In this document: positions 1-8,651 of the stretch, one piece after another
Layout: every line of letters starts with the position of its first letter
Numbering within the stretch: the stretch's first letter is position 1
From: G963663315 sp963668255
Lineage (GTDB): Bacteria; Pseudomonadota; Gammaproteobacteria; Arenicellales; Poriferihabitantaceae
DNA length: 64,000 bases
Assembly (NCBI GenBank): GCA_965116595.1
Contig: OZ220708.1
Coordinates: 1,178,001 to 1,242,000 of the forward strand
Direction: 5' to 3'
Made by a program: the position numbers and the translations under genes
The notes under the pieces: generated by a model
Database searches by the model: none
What the model saw: only the letters and a program-made list of their open reading frames with translations
What the model was told of the DNA's origin: nothing

Positions 1-77
1 AGAATCATCAGGAAATTGGTGGGTTGCAGCGCATCGAGCAACCCGGTCATCAATAGCGGTAATACTGAATCAAGCAT
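1..77 (-). CDS. tctA: TctA large permease, 5' end only (partial)
   Basis: Only the first 25 codons lie in the window; the gene runs off the left edge. The start ATG at 77 gives MLDSVLPLLMTGLLDALQPT, the typical beginning of the 12-TM permease of tripartite tricarboxylate transporters. It lies 47 bp downstream of tctB on the same strand, in the common order tctC-tctB-tctA, which supports the call despite the short length. In the family TctA is the main membrane channel that works with TctB and the periplasmic binder TctC, driven by an ion gradient. Confidence 0.75.
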   Translation of the reverse strand, partial: MLDSVLPLLMTGLLDALQPTNFLMI

Positions 78-124
78 TAATTTAGTCCATCCGGTGTCGA
101 ATTGTATTTATTTCCATAACCCCA

Positions 125-631
125 TCAGGAATACATCAGATCGTAGATCGGGTAAAACCATGTCTCAGTCCCCGCCTTGGGCAAAGGTATTTTCAGCGCC
201 CATTCAAACAGGCAGAATATGAACACCGGAACTGCAATCGTCAACACAACAGTCAGCAGCCAGGTATGACGACCCACGAAACGCAGATAAAACAACAGGA
301 AGAACAACAATGACGCGTAAATCCCGACCAGATGAGTCCCCACCAGCAAAAACAGAATCGCGCCGGCGGAAATCCCGACAACCAGCAATGCATCCCGGCT
401 GATATAAGGCTCCAGCGAGCGCGATTCCGGAGTGATCCGACGAAACCAGCGATAGACCGTAGCCAGGGAGGCCAGCAGCATCCCGGCAGACAACCAGAAA
501 GGCCAGGCCCCGGAGCCAGGACCACGATCCTCGATCCAGCCAATATTCAGTTCAGCGCTTTTCAACATCAGAGCGATTGAGCACAGCGCACAAATGAGCG
601 CCATCAACAACTCAGCGGCTCGTACTGTCAT
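125..631 (-). CDS. tctB: TctB small permease of a tripartite tricarboxylate transporter
   Basis: 168 aa, the normal TctB size, with four hydrophobic segments (about residues 5-23, 42-60, 80-112 and 122-148). The ATG at 631 is preceded by a strong Shine-Dalgarno AAGGAGG. In the family TctB is the small membrane subunit of the TTT system and partners TctA. It follows tctC after a 195-nt gap that contains a small hairpin, and precedes tctA by 47 nt. The substrate cannot be read from the sequence; the neighbouring CoA-ligase genes suggest a di- or tricarboxylate that is activated to a CoA thioester after uptake (inference). Confidence 0.85.
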   Translation of the reverse strand: MTVRAAELLMALICALCSIALMLKSAELNIGWIEDRGPGSGAWPFWLSAGMLLASLATVYRWFRRITPESRSLEPYISRDALLVVGISAGAILFLLVGTHLVGIYASLLFFLLFYLRFVGRHTWLLTVVLTIAVPVFIFCLFEWALKIPLPKAGTETWFYPIYDLMYS

Positions 632-738
632 GATTCAACCTCCTTCTCTGGCCGGCCCTGGGCTGCAGGAATTCCGGGACAGCGCGGTGAATGCAAAATC
701 TGTCACAAATTGACCGGGACACCTGACGGGATACCTGA

Positions 739-757
739 CGAGGCAAACAGCGCCTCG
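739..757 (-). terminator. Intercistronic hairpin between tctC and tctB
   Basis: A perfect 6-bp stem, CGAGGC/GCCTCG, with a 7-nt loop lies 70 nt past the tctC stop and upstream of tctB. There is no U-run, so it is more likely an attenuating or mRNA-stabilising hairpin than a full terminator. Hairpins after binding-protein genes commonly raise the ratio of binder to permease. Confidence 0.4.
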
Positions 758-826
758 CCAGACAACCCTGAACAGCGTCCTGAATGTGTCAGCCCCTGAA
801 CGGACGACACATTGGGTGACAACGAA

Positions 827-1825
827 TTATTCGCCGGTAATTGCAGATGCGCCGACTGCTTGGATCAGATTTTTGTGGAGTGCAATCTGATCTTTATGGT
901 AGGCGCCAAGATCACTGCCCGACAACCAGGTATCGCAGGCCAGACCATCATCCGTGCAAAATTGCTGCCATTCAGCAGAATCGAACAGTTGCTTGAACAG
1001 ATCGATATAGAAAGACTGCGCTTCGGCTGACATTCCCGGAGGGCCATTGATCGAACGCTGCATGTAGTATTGCATGTCCACGCCCAACTCTTTCGCGGTG
1101 GGAATATCAGGGTATGCCGGAAGTCGTTCCGCCGTGAATTGAACCAGAGGTTTGGTATTACCCGCACGATAGAATTCACTTTGCTCGGCAGGATTGTTGA
1201 CGGTTGAGTCAATGTGCTTGCCTACCAGGTTTTTAGCGACCGTTCCACCACCCGGGAAGGGAATATAAGTCACGTCATAACCAAATGTCTGTTCCATCAT
1301 CGCTGTCAGAATGGAATCTTCCTGACCCGTACCTGTTCCTCCGACTTTCCAGGTGCCGTCTGTCGCTTTTACTGCCGCAATGTAGCTGTCCAGATCGGTT
1401 ATATCGGCCATGTCGGAATGAACCCACAACAGGAAGTTATCCACAGCCATACGCCCGACCGGGGTAAAGTTACTGACATCAACGCCAAGGTCCGGCTGGA
1501 TGATCGGTGTCGTATAAAAACTGTTGAGCGTAACCAGTACAGTATGATCGTCGCCTGCCTTATCCTGCAGATAGCGCAATGCTTCACCACCGGAACCGCC
1601 AGGCTTGTTTATTGGAATAAAAGGGCGAGGTGAAAGATCTTTTGATTCAATCAACCCCTGTAACAATCGTGCAATCTGATCTGCACCCCCACCTGCGCCA
1701 GCCATGATAATCAACTCAACGGGTTTTTTCGGTTCCCAAGCTGATGCTGACTGAGAATAGCCGGTTCCCGCGCCAACCACTACAAGAAGGGCTGACAAAG
1801 TTACGGCTTTTGCTAGTTTAATCAT
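827..1825 (-). CDS. tctC: TctC periplasmic substrate-binding protein
   Basis: 332 aa with a Sec signal peptide (about residues 1-27, hydrophobic core LSALLVVVGAGTGYS), then a Bug/TctC-type binder. The mature start WEPKKPVELIIMAGAGGGAD fits the family motif for the ligand-binding beta1 loop. I chose the ATG at 1825 because it has GGAG upstream and begins the signal peptide. The same frame stays open to 1981, but that stretch reads through the promoter and operator and has no leader character. The protein captures carboxylates in the periplasm for TctAB. It is first in the tctC-tctB-tctA order and probably sets the regulation of the unit. Confidence 0.88.
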   Translation of the reverse strand: MIKLAKAVTLSALLVVVGAGTGYSQSASAWEPKKPVELIIMAGAGGGADQIARLLQGLIESKDLSPRPFIPINKPGGSGGEALRYLQDKAGDDHTVLVTLNSFYTTPIIQPDLGVDVSNFTPVGRMAVDNFLLWVHSDMADITDLDSYIAAVKATDGTWKVGGTGTGQEDSILTAMMEQTFGYDVTYIPFPGGGTVAKNLVGKHIDSTVNNPAEQSEFYRAGNTKPLVQFTAERLPAYPDIPTAKELGVDMQYYMQRSINGPPGMSAEAQSFYIDLFKQLFDSAEWQQFCTDDGLACDTWLSGSDLGAYHKDQIALHKNLIQAVGASAITGE

Positions 1826-1906
1826 TAATAATCTCCAAAAAATGTTGTCCCGAACCCGGCCGCAAACATAAGGATCTGCAAACAGCTGTCGGGAAGTAAT
1901 TTTCAT

Positions 1907-1932
1907 TTGGTATCTGGTATACCACATACCAA
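1907..1932. promoter_or_regulatory. 26-bp near-perfect palindrome (probable repressor operator) at the tctC promoter
   Basis: Nested dyad: outer arms TTGGTAT and ATACCAA around a central GGTATACC; only one symmetric base pair is mismatched over 26 bp. It covers the predicted transcription start of tctC. The core TGGTATACCA resembles operators of GntR-family (FadR/FCD subgroup) repressors, so substrate-responsive repression of the transporter is likely (inference; no regulator gene is in the window). Confidence 0.6.
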
Positions 1933-1937
1933 TTCCA

Positions 1938-1966
1938 AGAATAACCAACCTGATTCCCATTGTAAA
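1938..1966 (-). promoter_or_regulatory. Sigma70-type promoter for tctCBA
   Basis: On the minus strand: -35 TTTACA (1961-1966), 17-nt spacer, -10 TATTCT (1938-1943), predicted start near 1931, inside the palindrome at 1907-1932. It sits in the 329-nt gap 1826-2154 between sucD and tctC. I saw no gene in that gap; besides the promoter, the operator and the tctC ribosome-binding site, the part next to sucD (about 1970-2154) shows nothing I can name. Confidence 0.5.
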
Positions 1967-2154
1967 GCACTTCAGGTACAAAATTCCATACCGGGACGGT
2001 CAGGCGGCATCACCACCATCACTTTTGAGTGACCCGCCAATACTACTCTATCGGGATCAACAAATCCAAACCATGTCACACAGGTCGTCATATCCACGCT
2101 CCCACCCGTCTTTTCCGCGCCTCCGACCGGAAGCAGGAACCGGGTTTGTGGATT

Positions 2155-3042
2155 TTAATGTGTGTTTTCCGATTTCAGTATGTCGAAAATGGTGGCGCCG
2201 ATATGGACCGGAGATTCAACGACGGTCACCCCGGCTTCTGCGAGCAACGTCATTTTCCCTGCGGCCGAACCCGCATTATGTTCAATGATGGCGCTGGCAT
2301 GTCCCATACGACGTTCACTGGGGGCATGTTGCCCGGCGATATACGCAACCACCGGCTTTGGACAGGACTGTTCCGACAGATACTGTGCAGCCTGCTCTTC
2401 CTCGGTTCCTCCGATCTCACCAATCAGAACGACCCCATCGGTTTGCGGATCATCGTTGAACAACTTCAGACAATCAACAAAATTAATTCCATGAACCGGG
2501 TCGCCGCCAATACCGATACAGGTTGACTGACCCAGACCCACCGCAGTCGTTTGCGATACCGCTTCGTAGGTCAGTGTACTTGAACGGGAAACCACACCGA
2601 CACTTCCCGGCTTGAAAATCTCTGCCGGCATGATGCCGATTCGACAATCTTTCGGGGTGATGATGCCGGGGCTGTTCGGACCAATCAACGTGGAATTGCC
2701 CTGCTTCAATATCCGCACCACATTGACCATATCCAGTACCGGAATATGTTCAGTGATACAGACAATCAGTGTCATTTCGGCTTCAATTGCCTCAATCATG
2801 GCGGCGGCGGCGGATTCCTTCGGCACGAAAATGACGGTTGTATCGGCGCCGCTGTCGACTTTCGCCTGCTTTACGCTGTCGAAAACCGGCAACCCCAGGT
2901 GACGACCTCCCCCCTTGCCCGGCCTGACCCCTCCTACCATTTTTGTGCCGGATGAAATCGCGCGCTCAACATAGAAGGTGGCCTGACTGCCGGTTATTCC
3001 CTGACAGATGACACGAGTGGAAGAATCGACCAGAATGGACAC
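2155..3042 (-). CDS. sucD: Succinate/malate-CoA ligase, alpha subunit
   Basis: 295 aa, full SucD length. The N-terminal Rossmann CoA-binding domain starts MSILVDSSTRVICQGITGSQ, very like E. coli SucD. The active-site histidine loop is kept (ERRMGHASAII, about residue 246), with GGDPVHG near residue 160. The GTG start at 3042 lies 3 nt after the sucC stop, so the two are translationally coupled. In the family the subunit carries the phospho-histidine that links NTP hydrolysis to CoA-thioester formation. Placement beside a TTT transporter, away from any TCA-cycle genes in the window, suggests a catabolic ligase (succinate, malate or a related acid) rather than the housekeeping enzyme (inference). 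Confidence 0.85.
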   Translation of the reverse strand: MSILVDSSTRVICQGITGSQATFYVERAISSGTKMVGGVRPGKGGGRHLGLPVFDSVKQAKVDSGADTTVIFVPKESAAAAMIEAIEAEMTLIVCITEHIPVLDMVNVVRILKQGNSTLIGPNSPGIITPKDCRIGIMPAEIFKPGSVGVVSRSSTLTYEAVSQTTAVGLGQSTCIGIGGDPVHGINFVDCLKLFNDDPQTDGVVLIGEIGGTEEEQAAQYLSEQSCPKPVVAYIAGQHAPSERRMGHASAIIEHNAGSAAGKMTLLAEAGVTVVESPVHIGATIFDILKSENTH

Positions 3043-3045
3043 AGG

Positions 3046-4341
3046 CTATCCGTATTCCCTGCCAGTCAGCAGCGCTTTAAGTCGCCCGACCAGAGAATGG
3101 CCCTCGGTTTGCGGCGACCGTTTGCTGGCCGAACCCGCGGTCGCAGCGATTTCAACCGCTTTTTGCGCGGCCTGGGCCATGCTTTCGGCAATAAAAATCT
3201 GCGGTATGGATTCCTTTAACCGGCGTTTGGCCAAATCCGCATTAGTGCCCGAAAACCGGACAATCACAGGGATTTCGATGGGTGTTGACCGATTAATCAG
3301 TAAAAGCGCGTCGGCGATCGTATCACACCGCATGATCCCGCCGCCAAACACATTGATCAGCAGACAGTCCACAGACGGGGTATTCAAAACCTGCTCAATG
3401 GCGCTGCGGCTGCGCGCAATCTTTGAATCCGGCGGCAAATCCAGAAAATTCGCCGACTCGCCGTCCAGATATCTGATAGCGTCAATCGTCGCCATCGACA
3501 ACCCCGCACCGACTGCCAGACAACCGATATTGCCATCCATCCTGAAATAGTTGAAACCATGCTTGCTGGCCTGCAACCGATCATCCGGCCGCCAGGCGTC
3601 CTGCGCCAGATATCGGTTTTGTTGTTGTCGGAACATCGCATTGTCATCCAGCGCAATCTTCGAATCGAGTGCGACCAGATCCCCGCCGGCGACGGCTAAA
3701 GGATTGATTTCGATCAAACTCGCATCCCGGCCAATAAACAGAGCGTGGATTTTATGCACAATCTGTTTTGCCTGGTCAGCCAGTTTACCGACCAGGTTGA
3801 GGTTGCCGGTGAGCGTTTCAAGTTGCGCCTGTGTGGCGCCGGTATCATCTTCGATGACCAGCTTGTATATCGACTCCGGTTCCTGTGCCGCAACCGATTC
3901 AATATCGGACCCGCCATGGTTCGAATACAGCAAAACCACTTTCCCCAATTTCGCGTCCACCAGCATCGCCATCGAAAGTTCACGCTCGAATTCCAGCACC
4001 TTTTCCAGATAAACCCGCTCAACGACTGCGCCGGCTGGGTCGGTTTGCGCTGCCTTCAATATATTTCCAAGCATTGCATTGGCATACGGATGAACATCCA
4101 GATGATTGTTTACCTGATGTACGCCACCGGCGGGATTCAAACCCCGAAACCGATCCGCATCGACAAAAGAACCACGAGCGCGGCCGCTGGAGAGAACCTG
4201 TGCCTTGATCATCCAGCGTTCGCCGCCGAGGCGTGTCGCGACCTCTTCGGCCTGTTCCGGAGTAGCTGCAATTTCCCCGGGAGGAATCAGGATTCCAGCT
4301 CCTTCCAGGAGGCGTTTGCCCTGATATTCGTAAAGGTTCAA
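3046..4341 (-). CDS. sucC: Succinate/malate-CoA ligase, beta subunit
   Basis: 431 aa: ATP-grasp domain (residues ~1-240, MNLYEYQGKRLL start, IEINPLAV metal and nucleotide motif) followed by a CoA-ligase domain with INVFGGGIMRCD (about residues 325-336). It is about 40 aa longer than E. coli SucC; the extra part is a Ser/Thr/Lys-rich C-terminal tail. The start is TTG at 4341, chosen because MNLYEYQ matches the conserved family beginning. It pairs with sucD directly downstream. The exact acid substrate cannot be decided; malate-CoA ligase is the main alternative to succinate. Confidence 0.83.
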   Translation of the reverse strand: MNLYEYQGKRLLEGAGILIPPGEIAATPEQAEEVATRLGGERWMIKAQVLSSGRARGSFVDADRFRGLNPAGGVHQVNNHLDVHPYANAMLGNILKAAQTDPAGAVVERVYLEKVLEFERELSMAMLVDAKLGKVVLLYSNHGGSDIESVAAQEPESIYKLVIEDDTGATQAQLETLTGNLNLVGKLADQAKQIVHKIHALFIGRDASLIEINPLAVAGGDLVALDSKIALDDNAMFRQQQNRYLAQDAWRPDDRLQASKHGFNYFRMDGNIGCLAVGAGLSMATIDAIRYLDGESANFLDLPPDSKIARSRSAIEQVLNTPSVDCLLINVFGGGIMRCDTIADALLLINRSTPIEIPVIVRFSGTNADLAKRRLKESIPQIFIAESMAQAAQKAVEIAATAGSASKRSPQTEGHSLVGRLKALLTGREYG

Positions 4342-4400
4342 TTAAATTCCCGGTACAGGTAAGCGTGACATCTAATCGGGTTCGGTTTCATCCGTCAATA

Positions 4401-5381
4401 CTAAACCAAAAGAACAATTTTTCCAAAATGACTGCTCGATTCCATGGCCCGATGCGCCTCGGCGGCCCTCTGCAATGGATAAATATCAGACACAAGTGGC
4501 GTGATTTTCTCTTCGGCCATCATCGGCAGGACCGTGTTTGCAAATTGAGCAATGATCGCGGCTTTTTCAGCTATTGGCCGGGAACGCAGCACAGAGCCGA
4601 TGATTCTCTGTCGCTTCACCATCATCAGCGCCAGATTAAGTTCGGCTTGTATGCCGCCAAGAACGCCGATCAGCATCAGCGTTCCACCGACGCCCAGGGA
4701 TTTCATATTGGCCGCCAGATAGGGCCCTCCAATATGATCCAGAATTACATTGACCCCCCGTTTTTCAGTTCGCTCCCTTACCTTGTCGGCAAATGATTCG
4801 GTTTTATAGTCGATAACAAAGTGGGCGCCGAGCTCTTTCACTCTTTCAACCTTGCCGGTAGATGCAGTCACAATAATATCAGTATCAGGTGTCAATGCCC
4901 GGCAGAGTTGAATTGCAGCGGTATTCACTCCTCCACCCCCTCCATGCAGCAACACCGACTGATTATTGCCGAGGCCCCCGATCATGAATATATTGAGGTA
5001 AGCGGTCAAATAGGTTTCACAAATACAGGCAGCCTGGACGAAGTCCATATTTTCAGGTATCGCCATAGCATGGTCGGCATGGACCGTGGCGAACTCCGCA
5101 TACCCGCCGCCGCCGATCAACGCCATTACCCGATCTCCAACCTTCCATCGGGATACATCCTTACCCGTTGCCGCCACGGTTCCGGCAACTTCGAGGCCGA
5201 GGATTTCCGAGTCCCCTTCCGGGGGCGCGTAATTACCCTGGCGTTGAATGACGTCCGGTCGATTGACCGATGTGGCCACGACCTTGATTAAAATCCGGCT
5301 ATCCTCCGGTGTTGGCATATCGGCATCACCGAACTCCATCATTTCCGGACCACCGAAACCTTTCAGCAAAATTGCTTTCAT
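4401..5381 (-). CDS. NAD(P)H quinone oxidoreductase, PIG3/QOR-type MDR family
   Basis: 326 aa medium-chain dehydrogenase without structural-zinc cysteines. The GroES-like domain begins MKAILLKGFGGPE; the nucleotide-binding fold has LLHGGGGGVNTAAIQL (about residues 140-155), close to the AxGGVG motif. The ATG at 5381 was chosen over an upstream in-frame start at 5426 because the family begins with MKA(I/V). It follows 20 nt past the 3' side of the ligase genes in map order and is transcribed in the same direction, upstream of sucC by 59 nt. Members reduce quinones or enoyl/zeta-crystallin-type substrates with NADPH; the substrate here is unknown. Confidence 0.8.
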   Translation of the reverse strand: MKAILLKGFGGPEMMEFGDADMPTPEDSRILIKVVATSVNRPDVIQRQGNYAPPEGDSEILGLEVAGTVAATGKDVSRWKVGDRVMALIGGGGYAEFATVHADHAMAIPENMDFVQAACICETYLTAYLNIFMIGGLGNNQSVLLHGGGGGVNTAAIQLCRALTPDTDIIVTASTGKVERVKELGAHFVIDYKTESFADKVRERTEKRGVNVILDHIGGPYLAANMKSLGVGGTLMLIGVLGGIQAELNLALMMVKRQRIIGSVLRSRPIAEKAAIIAQFANTVLPMMAEEKITPLVSDIYPLQRAAEAHRAMESSSHFGKIVLLV

Positions 5382-5483
5382 ATTGTCATTGATTCCCTGG
5401 ATTTCGCCGCCCGCCCCCGGACTCACCTGGCCTCCTGAGGATGGACAGGCTGAGGAGATTACGGGTTGATCCGGCTGGTATGA

Positions 5484-6875
5484 TTGATCACATTTCTATA
5501 TGATTTGCCATTATATGGAAACACGGTCAACAAAAGGAAGGATAAGATTGCATTAGCCAACGGAATTTTCCGGAGAACCCTGTTGAGTCGATTTGTACCC
5601 CGCTTTCTGCAAGGAGCCGAAGGCATGCTGGTACTGATGGCCTGCGCCATGGCAGTCAGTTTGTACGGCTGGTTTACGTTGTTGAATAACTTTGTCGTAG
5701 AGCGTGCGGCTTTTACCGGCAGGGAAATTGGATTCCTGCAATCCATTCGGGAAGTGCCGGGCTTCCTGTCCTTCCTCGTCATCTTCCTGCTGCCGTTCAT
5801 GCGTGAACAAAACCTCGCATACCTGGCCCTGGCCATGCTCGGCATCGGCACGGCGATAACCGGATTTTTCCCCACTGAGCTGGCGCTCTATGCCACCACA
5901 TTCCTGATGTCCCTGGGGTTTCACTATTATGAAACGATCAATCAATCCCTGACGCTGCAACTGGTAGACAAGTCAGAAGCGCCGGTTCATCTGGCCAGGC
6001 AATTGAAATCATCTTCCATTGGCACGCTTGCCATATTCATTGTCATTATCCTGTGTTTCGATCAGAAAGCGTTAGTAGCCATTCAGCAGATATTGGGAAT
6101 GGAAGCGTCATTCGAAGGATTTACCCTCGGCTTTACCCCGCTTTACCTGATCGCCGGAATTTTTACCGTTGCCGTGGCCATCTTTTGCAAACTCCATTAT
6201 CCCCTCTACCAATCCCGTGAAGTACAACACAAAGCCCTTTTTCTTCGGCAACGCTACTGGCTGTACTATGCGCTCACCTTCATGGGAGGCGCGCGCCGAC
6301 AGATTTTCATGGTCTTCGCCGGATTCCTCATGGTCGAGAAGTTTGGCTATGACGTGACCTCCATTACCCTGCTTTACCTGGTAAACCTGCTCGCAAATAT
6401 CTGGATCGCCCCCTATGTTGGCCGGTTCATCCAGAGAATGGGAGAACGAAGGGCGCTGATCATTGAATATGTTGGCCTGATTGCCATCTTTGCAGGCTAC
6501 GCTATTGTCAGCGATCACCGATTCGCGGCCGGGCTATATGTGCTGGATCATTTGTTTTTCGCTTTTGCCATAGCCATCAAAACCTACTTCCAGAAAATTG
6601 CCGACCCGAGGGACATTGCCTCCACCGCGGGTGTCAGCTTCACCATCAACCATATTGCGGCAGTCGCCATTCCCGCGCTGTTCGGCCTGATCTGGATCGA
6701 CGACCCCGGCCTGGTGTTTTACCTCGGCTCCGCCATGGCCGCCGTCTCACTGCTACTGGCGTTGATGATCCCGGTCAACCCGAAGCCGGGCAGGGAAACC
6801 ACAATACGCCATACAACATCCGTGCTCAAACCGGAGTACCATCTAACCCGAAACATCAAACCGGAAAAATCATGA
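5484..6875 (+). CDS. MFS transporter, possibly for arsenicals
   Basis: About 440-463 aa with roughly 12 hydrophobic segments, a typical major facilitator. No substrate motif could be read. The stop overlaps the start of the ArsI-like gene by 4 nt (ATGA), so the pair is translationally coupled and the permease may move an arsenical or its product (inference). The start is uncertain: the first in-frame start codon is TTG at 5484, but a good Shine-Dalgarno AGGAAGG at 5535-5541 is followed by ATT at 5547 (ATT GCA TTA GCC), and the first ATG is far inside. The opposite strand starts 4401-5381, so this region also holds a divergent promoter. Confidence 0.75.
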   Translation: MITFLYDLPLYGNTVNKRKDKIALANGIFRRTLLSRFVPRFLQGAEGMLVLMACAMAVSLYGWFTLLNNFVVERAAFTGREIGFLQSIREVPGFLSFLVIFLLPFMREQNLAYLALAMLGIGTAITGFFPTELALYATTFLMSLGFHYYETINQSLTLQLVDKSEAPVHLARQLKSSSIGTLAIFIVIILCFDQKALVAIQQILGMEASFEGFTLGFTPLYLIAGIFTVAVAIFCKLHYPLYQSREVQHKALFLRQRYWLYYALTFMGGARRQIFMVFAGFLMVEKFGYDVTSITLLYLVNLLANIWIAPYVGRFIQRMGERRALIIEYVGLIAIFAGYAIVSDHRFAAGLYVLDHLFFAFAIAIKTYFQKIADPRDIASTAGVSFTINHIAAVAIPALFGLIWIDDPGLVFYLGSAMAAVSLLLALMIPVNPKPGRETTIRHTTSVLKPEYHLTRNIKPEKS

Positions 6876-7291
6876 AATTACACATTTCCCTGAATGTAGA
6901 GGATATGGACAAATCCATAGCCTTCTATTCCTCCCTGTTCGGCAAACCAGCCGATATCGTTCGCGACAACTATGCCAAGTGGGATGTGGACGATCCTTCG
7001 GTCAATTTCGTCATCGAGTCAAATTGCTGCGCGGCAAACTCCGGTCATATCGGCTTCGACCATATCGGAATTGAGGCCGATGACCGGGATCAACTGGCCA
7101 CTCTGGTCGAGAGAATCCGGCAATCCGGGAACCCCTGGCTAGAGCCGGAAAGCACGACATGCTGCTACGCCAGGTCGGACAAAGCCTGGGTCCGGGGAGC
7201 CGCCGGAGAACCCTGGGAAGCTTTTCTGACCCATGACCACGACAGCGAGGAGTACGGTCACGACCGCACCCACCTGCTGCCGCTGAAATAA
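6872..7291 (+). CDS. arsI: ArsI/CadI-like glyoxalase-fold protein (organoarsenical C-As lyase)
   Basis: 139 aa, single vicinal-oxygen-chelate fold. It begins MKLHISLNVEDMDKSIAFYS, and carries the vicinal-cysteine block TTCCYARSDKAWV (about residues 88-100) that marks ArsI, the Fe(II)-dependent enzyme that demethylates trivalent organoarsenicals. His17-equivalent positions and a C-terminal Glu (WEAFLTHD) that could serve as metal ligands are present. ATG at 6872 overlaps the MFS stop. No arsR, arsC or arsB gene is seen nearby, which makes the arsenic role an inference from the family alone; a cadmium-induced CadI-like role is the alternative. Confidence 0.75.
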   Translation: MKLHISLNVEDMDKSIAFYSSLFGKPADIVRDNYAKWDVDDPSVNFVIESNCCAANSGHIGFDHIGIEADDRDQLATLVERIRQSGNPWLEPESTTCCYARSDKAWVRGAAGEPWEAFLTHDHDSEEYGHDRTHLLPLK

Positions 7292-7348
7292 ATCTCCGGC
7301 CGTTACCGGCGCAACCCGGATTTCGAGACGCCACGGAAGGCGGCCCGA

Positions 7349-8374
7349 TCAACCGCCGATATACGACATTTCCACCTTTTGGGAATGACTGTGCGCCGGG
7401 GCGGTGGATGTCGTTCGACTCCTTTGCATCGAATACTGATCATCCCGATTCAGCCAGATCGCCTCGATTCGTTGCCTGATACCTGAATCTGAATCTTCGG
7501 TGGCGAGCAGCCCTTTCAAATCAAAGCCGGATGTTGCAAACAGGCAGGTAAACAGCTCTCCAATGGCGGAAAGCCGGGCCCTGACACAGTGATTGCAGAA
7601 AGGCTGGGTGATTGAAGAAATAACGCCGATCTCACCCGAACCATCGGTAAACCGCCACCTCTTTGCAACTTCAGACCTGGAATTCAGGTCTATCGGTTCG
7701 ATCGGATACCTGGATTGAATCAGGTCAATTATTTGATTGGCGCTAAAAACGTTGTCAAGCCGCCATTGATTATGGTTCCCTACATCCATGAATTCGATAA
7801 AACGTAAAATCACGCCTGTTCCCTTGAAATAATCAACCATGGGTAATATGTCAGGGACATTGATATCCTTTTGCACCACCATATTCACCTTCACCGTATC
7901 AAAACCAGCATTTATTGCACTATCCACTCCCCGCAAAACATCTTCCATCGGGTAGGGAATCTGGTTGATGCGCTGGTAAATTTCCGGCGTGAGTGCGTCC
8001 AGACTGACGTTGATACGTTTAACTCCAGCCTGCCTGAGTGATTGCGCTCGCGATGCGCTCAGCAGCGAAGCATTTGTAGTAATCGCGATATCCCTGATTC
8101 CATCCACCCTGTGAATCTTTTCAACCAGGACCTCCAGATCCTTTCTCAATAGAGGCTCTCCACCGGTCAGTCGAATTTTTTCGACTCCCAGGCTGACAAA
8201 TACCCTGACCAGTCTTTCGATATCCTCGTAACTTAACAGTGTGCTCTTTTTCAAAAATTGGTGGCCTTTGCCAAAAACATCTTTCGGCATGCAGTAACCA
8301 CAGCGAAAATTGCACCGGTCCGTAACCGATATGCGTAAATCATGCAACGGCCGTCGGAGCTTGTCTTTGGGCAC
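7349..8374 (-). CDS. moaA: GTP 3',8-cyclase MoaA (radical SAM)
   Basis: 341 aa. The radical-SAM cluster motif CNFRCGYC (about residues 21-28) and TGGEP (about 68-72) are intact, as is the C-terminal second-cluster motif CNHC with a further Cys, and the protein ends in Gly-Gly. It converts GTP to 3',8-cyclo-GTP in pterin cofactor synthesis. The GTG at 8374 was chosen because GGAGG sits 8 nt upstream; a TTG at 8383 overlaps the stop of the MoaD-like gene but is too close to that Shine-Dalgarno. It is last in the aldehyde oxidoreductase operon, so it probably serves tungstopterin synthesis for that enzyme. Confidence 0.88.
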   Translation of the reverse strand: MPKDKLRRPLHDLRISVTDRCNFRCGYCMPKDVFGKGHQFLKKSTLLSYEDIERLVRVFVSLGVEKIRLTGGEPLLRKDLEVLVEKIHRVDGIRDIAITTNASLLSASRAQSLRQAGVKRINVSLDALTPEIYQRINQIPYPMEDVLRGVDSAINAGFDTVKVNMVVQKDINVPDILPMVDYFKGTGVILRFIEFMDVGNHNQWRLDNVFSANQIIDLIQSRYPIEPIDLNSRSEVAKRWRFTDGSGEIGVISSITQPFCNHCVRARLSAIGELFTCLFATSGFDLKGLLATEDSDSGIRQRIEAIWLNRDDQYSMQRSRTTSTAPAHSHSQKVEMSYIGG

Positions 8375-8379
8375 CGTGG

Positions 8380-8628
8380 TCAACCTCCCTGGATTGCAGG
8401 CCAGACCGTTAACACGTCACCTTCTTCCAGTTTTTCATCCCGCGCATCGAAAGGGAGAAACACGCCATTTCGCATCACCGTTCGCACCTCTGCATCCGGC
8501 ACATTAAACCGTTGCAGGATCTGATTCGGTGTGATTGAACCGGATTCGTCCAGCTGGATAGCATTTCCTTCAATGTTTTTTGGCAGATACTCCATCAGAT
8601 TGGAGAAAAATTTGACCGTGACTTTCAT
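8380..8628 (-). CDS. MoaD/ThiS-like sulfur carrier protein (first copy)
   Basis: 82 aa ubiquitin-like beta-grasp protein ending in VLTVWPAIQGG. The terminal Gly-Gly is the site that becomes a thiocarboxylate and donates sulfur to the dithiolene of molybdo/tungstopterin. ATG at 8628. It lies between a 105-aa unknown protein and moaA, overlapping moaA. A second, related carrier lies upstream in the operon (8966-9214). Confidence 0.83.
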   Translation of the reverse strand: MKVTVKFFSNLMEYLPKNIEGNAIQLDESGSITPNQILQRFNVPDAEVRTVMRNGVFLPFDARDEKLEEGDVLTVWPAIQGG

Positions 8629-8651
8629 TTTATCCTGCCCTGGTGAACCCT

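Noticed and set aside
827..1981. Longer TctC reading frame starting at 1981
   Set aside because: The extra 52 codons run through the promoter and palindrome and precede the real signal peptide.
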